Below are positions 7,470-12,154 of a DNA stretch of 12,154 nucleotides, one piece after another. How positions within the stretch are numbered: the stretch's first letter is position 1; the number at the start of each line of letters is the position of its first letter. The DNA is from SIG565 sp045650565. GTDB lineage: Bacteria > Bacillota > Clostridia > Oscillospirales > Acutalibacteraceae. Below the pieces are notes generated by a model. It searched no databases, had not been told where the DNA came from, and worked only from the letters and a program-made list of their open reading frames with translations. The position numbers and the translations under genes are program-made. The stretch is from contig JAZRRG010000003.1 of assembly GCA_045650565.1 (NCBI GenBank), forward strand, positions 1 through 12,154, given 5' to 3'.

Positions 7470-7788
7470 CGAAACGGTAACCCTGTTGGGAATTAGCGAC
7501 TACGGGGAAGGTCTTAATAATTCCGATGGGTTCGAAAAGGATTTTTTGTGTTGCTTAAACAAGGTTATTCTAGATTTGAGTGACGAGTCATTAAATATTA
7601 AATCATTAAAGCAAAGTATCCCTTTACCCTTATCGGCAAAGCAGGCGCTTTGCAACGGTACTGCTATGTGGTTGGCTCTGATATTAGGGGATACGGGAAA
7701 GCAAGGCTTTTTTGCCGATACATATAGCGCTATGAGGACACGTTGCAAATCAACATTTCAGGCGATAGCCGATACCTTACCGCAGTAG
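7444..7788 (+). CDS. Putative head completion / connector protein
   Basis: A 114-aa, largely helical protein beginning MLTVKEIYNETVTLLGI. Its start lies inside the portal gene (26-nt overlap) with GGAGG at 7433-7437, so it is translationally coupled to the portal. Small helical proteins encoded directly after the portal or capsid usually form the adaptor ring beneath the portal (gp6/gp15/P22 gp4-like). Segments such as FLCCLNKVILDLSDESL and ALCNGTAMWLALILGDTGKQ (about 79-98) match the helical architecture of that group, and the ending TFQAIADTLPQ is also helical. Recognition is by position, size and style, not by a diagnostic motif. Confidence 0.6.
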   Translation: MLTVKEIYNETVTLLGISDYGEGLNNSDGFEKDFLCCLNKVILDLSDESLNIKSLKQSIPLPLSAKQALCNGTAMWLALILGDTGKQGFFADTYSAMRTRCKSTFQAIADTLPQ

Positions 7789-7801
7789 AGGGGGAAAAGA
7801 T

Positions 7802-9820
7802 ATGAAATATCCTAAGTTTGAAAAAATTCGGCAAAAAGACTTTACGGTTGCTGGTTTTGAAAGCGGTATTGATGGGTTGCTTGAGGAAGCCGCAATTTCC
7901 GATTGTAAAAATATGATATATTCGGCAGGTGCTCTAACTAACAGACCGAGTATGAAGCTAACCGATGGAGAAATCTTTTATAGCGAAAATTCCCTCGAGA
8001 GTAGCGATGCAATGATTTGCAATGCGGCGGTCTTTTTAGACAGTAAATATTATAAGGTAGCAGTATTTTCAAGTGAGGAGCCCGACTTTTGTATAAGGTA
8101 TAATTGCTTTTTATTAAGCGAGGATGGTAAGACACAGCAAATAGCACCGCTTGAATTTACAAGGGTATCGAGCGATGAGTATGACAAGCCGCAGTCAATA
8201 ACCGTGTTTTCGGCGGCAAGCAACTTCGGTTGCGGCATTTATGCGTTGGTCAGCGTAAATAATTCACTTGCAGAAAATAAAGATGAAGCGTATTCTCTGA
8301 AAATGTATGAGCTTAATGACGGGTTTGATGAATGGATTTTGATAGGTCCTCAGGATATGTATATACCCGAGTATATGGTTGATGGCAGGGGAGAACTTTA
8401 CCATCAATCTTTGGCAGACCTACCCGAGCCATCCTTTAAGGAGCCAATAAATATGCTTAACAATTCCTTTAAATGCACCTTTACTTCAGATGGTACATCA
8501 ACCTGGTTTTTAATGCCGGAGGGAATTATCAAACAAGGGTATCTTGAATACTTAAACTGCAAGGTGTATTTAGAGGATGATGAAATGCTTTCATTTAACT
8601 TAAGACCTGCCGATAATATTTCCGATGTTATAACCTATAAGGGTGAAGAAATGTTTATCACCTTTACGCCTTTAAGCAGGTATGTAAGGTTTGTAAATTT
8701 TGTTCCGCCGAGGATTAGAGAAAAAAGGAATAATATTGTGGTTACCGTAAGAATTAAAAGTCCCGAAAACAATATTAAATTTGCCAATATCGATAAGAGT
8801 ATATGGTTTTCTTCGGGTGCAGCAGGTGCATATTTGTGCCTTGCAGGTAATAAGCATGAGCCATCCCGTATTTGTGTAAGCGCAAGGGATAACCCGTTAT
8901 ACTTTCCCGAGGGAAACAGTTATTCGGTGGGAGACCCATCGCAGAGAATAACGGCTTTCGCTCGGCAAAACAAAAACCTGATTATATTTAAGGAGAGGGA
9001 AATTTATTGTGCTGATTACGCTTCCAATAAATTCTCCGTAACACATTTGCATGCAAGCATTGGATGTGATCTGCCTTCAACCGTAGCGCTCTGCGAAAAC
9101 CGATTGGTGTGGGCAAATAGTGATAACAAGGTGTATACCCTTAATGCCTTAAGCGATTATGGTGCGGTAGCAGTGTATAATATGTCACGCTCGGTTGATG
9201 GAAAATTGGCTAACGAAGATTTTTCCAAAGCCACGGCGTGTTACTGTAACAGGCAGTATTTTTTATGCTTAAACAATAGGGTGTATGTGCTCGATTTATC
9301 GGGCACATTGCTGCAAACCAACCGTGAGTTTGTAACTGCGGCGGGATGGTTTTGTTGGGATTTACCAGAAGAAGTGTTTATCAAAGCGGCTTATGGGGGT
9401 AAAAATTTCGTAAATATCATTTGTAATATTATGGGAAATAATCATTATTATATGTCATCTATCAGTGGCAAGGATGGAATCGATAACTTTTTTGATGAAT
9501 CTCTTATCCCTCAAAGGCAGGTGACCGAAAGCACCTTGTCAACCGGTCTTTTTTATAACAAAGATTATTATAATAAAAAGCTATTCACAAAATTCTTTGT
9601 GAATACGTTTGCCGAGAGAGATGTGTTTGTCTCGTTTTTTAACGAAATGGGTGATAACACAAAAGACACGGTCATAAATATAAAATACAACGGTAAAAAG
9701 GTGATGAATTCCTATCGGATTTTACCGCTTGTAAGGTGCTTGGGGATTGCTGTAAAAATAAGAGCGTACGGCAATATAAAATTAAACAAGCTCACATTTT
9801 TATATAAAGAAATGGTGTAG
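7802..9820 (+). CDS. Putative podovirus-type tail hub / DNA stabilisation protein
   Basis: A 672-aa, beta-rich, low-helix protein, the largest in the window. The diagnostic region is about residues 356-403: RICVSARDNPLYFPEGN, SVGDPSQRITAFARQN and NLIIFKEREIY. This resembles the pattern seen in tubular tail/hub proteins of podoviruses and P22 gp10-type stabilisation proteins (…VSxxxNPxxWP…VGDxxxxITxLxxxxxxLxVFKxxxIY). Its N-terminus (FESGIDGLLEEAAISDCKNMIYSAGALTNRP) matches the common gp10-like opening in which a short motif precedes KNMxxxxGAxxxRP. Repeating strand units such as NKVYTLNAL and NNRVYVLDLSG near 442-502 suggest a beta-propeller. The hub would close the capsid after packaging. 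GAGGGGG before the ATG gives a good start. The gene follows the connector by 13 nt. No tail needle, spike or ejection gene follows. Confidence 0.6.
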   Translation: MKYPKFEKIRQKDFTVAGFESGIDGLLEEAAISDCKNMIYSAGALTNRPSMKLTDGEIFYSENSLESSDAMICNAAVFLDSKYYKVAVFSSEEPDFCIRYNCFLLSEDGKTQQIAPLEFTRVSSDEYDKPQSITVFSAASNFGCGIYALVSVNNSLAENKDEAYSLKMYELNDGFDEWILIGPQDMYIPEYMVDGRGELYHQSLADLPEPSFKEPINMLNNSFKCTFTSDGTSTWFLMPEGIIKQGYLEYLNCKVYLEDDEMLSFNLRPADNISDVITYKGEEMFITFTPLSRYVRFVNFVPPRIREKRNNIVVTVRIKSPENNIKFANIDKSIWFSSGAAGAYLCLAGNKHEPSRICVSARDNPLYFPEGNSYSVGDPSQRITAFARQNKNLIIFKEREIYCADYASNKFSVTHLHASIGCDLPSTVALCENRLVWANSDNKVYTLNALSDYGAVAVYNMSRSVDGKLANEDFSKATACYCNRQYFLCLNNRVYVLDLSGTLLQTNREFVTAAGWFCWDLPEEVFIKAAYGGKNFVNIICNIMGNNHYYMSSISGKDGIDNFFDESLIPQRQVTESTLSTGLFYNKDYYNKKLFTKFFVNTFAERDVFVSFFNEMGDNTKDTVINIKYNGKKVMNSYRILPLVRCLGIAVKIRAYGNIKLNKLTFLYKEMV

Positions 9821-9833
9821 CGGGAAGGACGAT

Positions 9834-11012
9834 ATGCGAAGGGTAGTTGTTTTTGCAGTTATATTCAGTTTACTGTTAACGGGCTGTCAGGGGGTGGAGA
9901 CATCACCAAAGGACAGCCAAAAGCCCGAACAAGAAAAACAGCTTGTCGGCGTTTGGGTAACCTTTAGTGAATTAGGCGACTTTGCACAAAAGAACTTTGA
10001 AGAAGAGTTTGATAGGTGTATAGAAAATTGTCTTGATTTAGGGGTTAATAATATTTTTGTTCACGTGCGTCCCTTTTGCGATGCGGTGTATGAAAGTGAG
10101 CTTTTCCCGAAAAGTAAATATATTAGCAGCTATAATGGAGATGCATTGCAATATATGCTCGATGCCGCTCATAAAAACGGTATAAAACTGCACGCTTGGA
10201 TAAATCCGTATAGGGTATCCACAGCGAGTAACGACATAAGCACTCTGCCCGATGACAGTCCCGCAAAAATATGGCTAAATGATGATAACGACGGCAACGA
10301 CACGAATGTCTGCATAACCGATACTGGCATATATCTGAACCCTGCCGCCGCCGAGGTAAAAAAATTGATACTGTCAGGTATTAGGGAGATAATAGAAAAC
10401 TATGCGGTGGATGGCATACATTTAGATGATTACTTTTACCCTACAACCGACCCATCCTTTGATGAAGCATTATATACCGAATATAAGCAAAGCACCCAGA
10501 CCATACTTGATTTACCTGATTGGCGACGGCAAAATGTAAGCTCACTTATACATACGCTTTACTGTGCTGTAAAGGCGTTTAATAAAAATATTCAGTTTGG
10601 TGTTTCTCCCGCCGCCGATATAGAGCGCTGTTATAACGAGCTGTATGCCGATGTTGAAGGATGGGCACACGGGGGCTATGTTGATTACATAATGCCGCAA
10701 CTATATTTTGGATTTGAATATCCTATAGAAAGGTTCATGTTTGATAACCTGCTACCCGTTTGGCAGGCAATGCTTGAGGATACAAATGCGACGCTTTACG
10801 TAGGTCTTGCAAATTATAAAATAGGCACCGAAAACGAACCCGATAAGACAGAGTGGAATAAGTATAACGATATAATTTCAAGGCAAATAACATTACTTAA
10901 CCAAAATAATACCGATGGTTTTGTGTTTTTCTCATATTCATCGCTTTTTAGCGACCGAAAACTCAATACAGAACAAACGGAAAAAATTAAGGAGATAATA
11001 AAAAATGAATGA
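9834..11012 (+). CDS. GHL10/DUF187 glycoside hydrolase-like lipoprotein (DigH-related)
   Basis: A 392-aa lipoprotein. Residues 1-18 form a signal peptide with lipobox LLTGC (C18), so it should be anchored on the outer face of the membrane. A polar linker follows, then a TIM-barrel GHL10 domain starting GVWVTFSE (about 39-46). Motifs are IFVHVRP (74-80), LHAWINPYR (119-127), DGIHLDDYFYP (193-203, with the probable catalytic acids D198/D199), GVSP (256-259), DYIMPQLYF (284-292) and GFVFFSYSSLF near the end. E. coli DigH (YddW) belongs here and cleaves glycan strands lacking stem peptides; activity in this protein is inferred. GGGAAGGA precedes the ATG, 13 nt after the hub gene. The end overlaps the next gene by 8 nt, so it is embedded in the lysis module. 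It ends with TGA. The family is usually chromosomal, so its place in a late phage operon is odd. Confidence 0.85.
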   Translation: MRRVVVFAVIFSLLLTGCQGVETSPKDSQKPEQEKQLVGVWVTFSELGDFAQKNFEEEFDRCIENCLDLGVNNIFVHVRPFCDAVYESELFPKSKYISSYNGDALQYMLDAAHKNGIKLHAWINPYRVSTASNDISTLPDDSPAKIWLNDDNDGNDTNVCITDTGIYLNPAAAEVKKLILSGIREIIENYAVDGIHLDDYFYPTTDPSFDEALYTEYKQSTQTILDLPDWRRQNVSSLIHTLYCAVKAFNKNIQFGVSPAADIERCYNELYADVEGWAHGGYVDYIMPQLYFGFEYPIERFMFDNLLPVWQAMLEDTNATLYVGLANYKIGTENEPDKTEWNKYNDIISRQITLLNQNNTDGFVFFSYSSLFSDRKLNTEQTEKIKEIIKNE

Positions 11013-11286
11013 TGGAATAGTTTCCGCATTGGTGGCGCTTGTGGGAACCATGATAGGTACTTTCGGCGGTATAGTAACCTCAGGTAAGCTTACTAATTAC
11101 CGCATAGAGCAGTTGGAGAAAAAGGTTGACGCCCACAATTCCTTTGCCCTAAAAATACCAATAATCGAAGAGCGCCTCAAGACAATGCAAAGAAAAATAA
11201 ATGATGTTGAAGAAAGGAGTATAATTCATGAAAATTTCAAAATGGACAATAGTAAGAACCATTATGATACTTTTGGTGATTGTTAA
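11005..11286 (+). CDS. XhlA-like membrane/coiled-coil lysis protein
   Basis: A 93-aa protein with an N-terminal hydrophobic segment (about 4-26, ALVALVGTMIGTFGGIV) and then a coiled coil: NYRIEQLEKKVDAHNSF and IEERLKTMQRKINDVEERS. This order is common in small phage proteins encoded directly before a holin in Firmicutes phages; in PBSX the corresponding gene is xhlA, although XhlA has its membrane segment at the C-terminus. It starts inside the lipoprotein gene (8-nt overlap) with AAGGAG 10 nt upstream. The last ~20 residues (HENFKMDNSKNHYDTFGDC) overlap the next gene by 59 nt and look out of family, as though the original stop after VEERS was lost. Confidence 0.72.
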   Translation: MNDGIVSALVALVGTMIGTFGGIVTSGKLTNYRIEQLEKKVDAHNSFALKIPIIEERLKTMQRKINDVEERSIIHENFKMDNSKNHYDTFGDC

Positions 11287-11473
11287 TATGCTTTTAAAGG
11301 CATTTGGCGTAAAAACAATTGACATAGGTGAGGACACAGTATTAGGCATAGTAGAAGCACTAATAGAAATCGGTGCCATCGTTTGTGCTTGGTGGTACAA
11401 CAATTCCTTCACCGAAAAAGCACTCGCTGCCGACAACTTTTTTAAGAGCTTAAAGGAGGAAAACAATGTTTAA
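11228..11473 (+). CDS. SPP1-family holin (XhlB-like)
   Basis: An 81-aa holin: small membrane protein that forms lesions letting the endolysin reach the wall. The start MKISKWTIVRTIMILLVIVN closely matches the SPP1/XhlB holin family (PF04688-type), including the SKWTIVRT opening, a first membrane segment at about 8-26, a short turn with KTIDIGEDTV, a second segment at about 38-55 (GIVEALIEIGAIVCAWWYN), and the conserved WWYNNSFT followed by EKALAADNF. Two helices make it a class II holin. AAAGGAG (11213-11219) lies 8 nt before the ATG. It overlaps the amidase gene by 8 nt. An SPP1-type holin plus amidase is the normal arrangement of a lysis cassette. Confidence 0.9.
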   Translation: MKISKWTIVRTIMILLVIVNMLLKAFGVKTIDIGEDTVLGIVEALIEIGAIVCAWWYNNSFTEKALAADNFFKSLKEENNV

Positions 11474-12154
11474 ACTTGCGCTTAATGCAGGGCATTACAT
11501 AAACGAGCCGGGCAAAAGGGTTTTGAAAGAACTTGATAAAAACCAAACAAGAGAGTGGACACTTAACGATCGCATTTGTGATAAGGTTGAGAAAAAGTTA
11601 AGTCAGTACGACGGACTCTCCCTAATACGCATTGATGATACAACCGGCAAGACAAATATATCTCTTGCCAATCGTGCAAAGAAGGCAAACGACTTCGGCG
11701 CCGATTTATATGTTTCGGTACATCATAACGCAGGTATTAACGGTGGCAAGGGTGGAGGTATAATGGCATATGTCTACACCAAGGTGGATGAGAGCACAAA
11801 GCGTGCTCAAAAGCTTTTATATAATAAGCTTATAGAAAAAACGGCATTGAAGGGCAATCGTGCAAACCCACTTGAAAGTGCGAACTTTGCAGAACTGCGA
11901 CTAACCCGTATGCCCGCCGTGCTGCTTGAATGCGGTTTTATGGATTCGGTAACCGATGTGCCGATTATTTTAAGTGATGACTTTGCCGAAAAATGCGCTG
12001 CGGCTATTACCGAAGCAGTTGTGGAACTCGGCAAACTCAAACTCAAAGTGTTGCCTAAAAAAGAAACGCTTTATAGGGTGCAGGTTGGAGCATATAAGGA
12101 AAAGGCCAACGCCGAAAATATGCTTAATAAACTCAAAGCAGCAGGCTTCGATGG
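11466..12154 (+). CDS. N-acetylmuramoyl-L-alanine amidase with SPOR domain (partial, 3' end beyond window)
   Basis: Endolysin-type zinc amidase that cuts the bond between MurNAc and L-Ala, removing stem peptides from glycan strands. The frame stays open through the window's end (229 complete codons). An Amidase_3 domain at about 3-190 has Zn ligands in NAGHY (H10), the REW motif (E30) and SVHHNA (H86), with the catalytic Glu in LLECGF (E155). A linker KLKLKVLPKKET leads into a SPOR domain from about 202: YRVQVGAYKEKANAENMLNK, then KAAGFD. SPOR domains bind peptide-free glycans, so the enzyme would localise to its own product. GGAGG at 11455-11459 lies 6 nt before the ATG. It has no signal peptide, as expected for a holin-dependent endolysin. 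It overlaps the holin gene by 8 nt. Confidence 0.93.
   Translation, partial: MFKLALNAGHYINEPGKRVLKELDKNQTREWTLNDRICDKVEKKLSQYDGLSLIRIDDTTGKTNISLANRAKKANDFGADLYVSVHHNAGINGGKGGGIMAYVYTKVDESTKRAQKLLYNKLIEKTALKGNRANPLESANFAELRLTRMPAVLLECGFMDSVTDVPIILSDDFAEKCAAAITEAVVELGKLKLKVLPKKETLYRVQVGAYKEKANAENMLNKLKAAGFD

Overview
The window looks like a chromosomal segment of a Gram-positive anaerobe of class Clostridia (an Oscillospiraceae/Ruminococcaceae-like genome is my best guess, from protein style only). It joins two host housekeeping genes to a compact phage-derived head-and-lysis gene cluster. The standard genetic code applies: one host gene and one cluster gene end in TGA, and Trp is encoded by TGG throughout.

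Positions 91-2021, minus strand: a two-gene host operon of a Maf-type nucleotide pyrophosphatase followed by an RlmD/RumA-family 23S rRNA uracil methyltransferase, joined by an ATGA overlap and closed by a 14-bp perfect stem-loop at 61-95. A short divergent intergenic region (2022-2174) carries a promoter on each strand.

Positions 2175-9820, plus strand: small terminase, large terminase, a 59-aa single-pass membrane protein, scaffold, major capsid protein with a C-terminal Ig-like domain, portal, head-completion/connector protein, and a 672-aa protein resembling podovirus tail hub proteins (P22 gp10-like). No HK97-type protease, tail tube, tape measure, baseplate, fibre, integrase, repressor or replication gene is visible. 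The large terminase frame contains an in-frame TGA at 2476-2478, just before the Walker A motif, where I expect a conserved Trp.

Positions 9834-12154, plus strand: a tightly overlapping module of a GHL10/DUF187 lipoprotein (the family of E. coli DigH, which cuts peptide-free peptidoglycan glycans), an XhlA-like TM plus coiled-coil protein, an SPP1-family holin, and an Amidase_3 enzyme whose C-terminal SPOR domain runs off the window. An amidase that strips stem peptides, a SPOR domain that binds stripped glycans and a GHL10 enzyme that may cut them would form a coherent two-step wall-degrading module.

Main points of interest: the interrupted terminase among otherwise intact capsid genes; the denuded-glycan lysis module; and a nearly tail-less capsid cluster placed directly beside housekeeping genes, which could be a decaying prophage, the left end of a complete prophage, or a domesticated capsid/gene-transfer element. 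The window cannot separate these.
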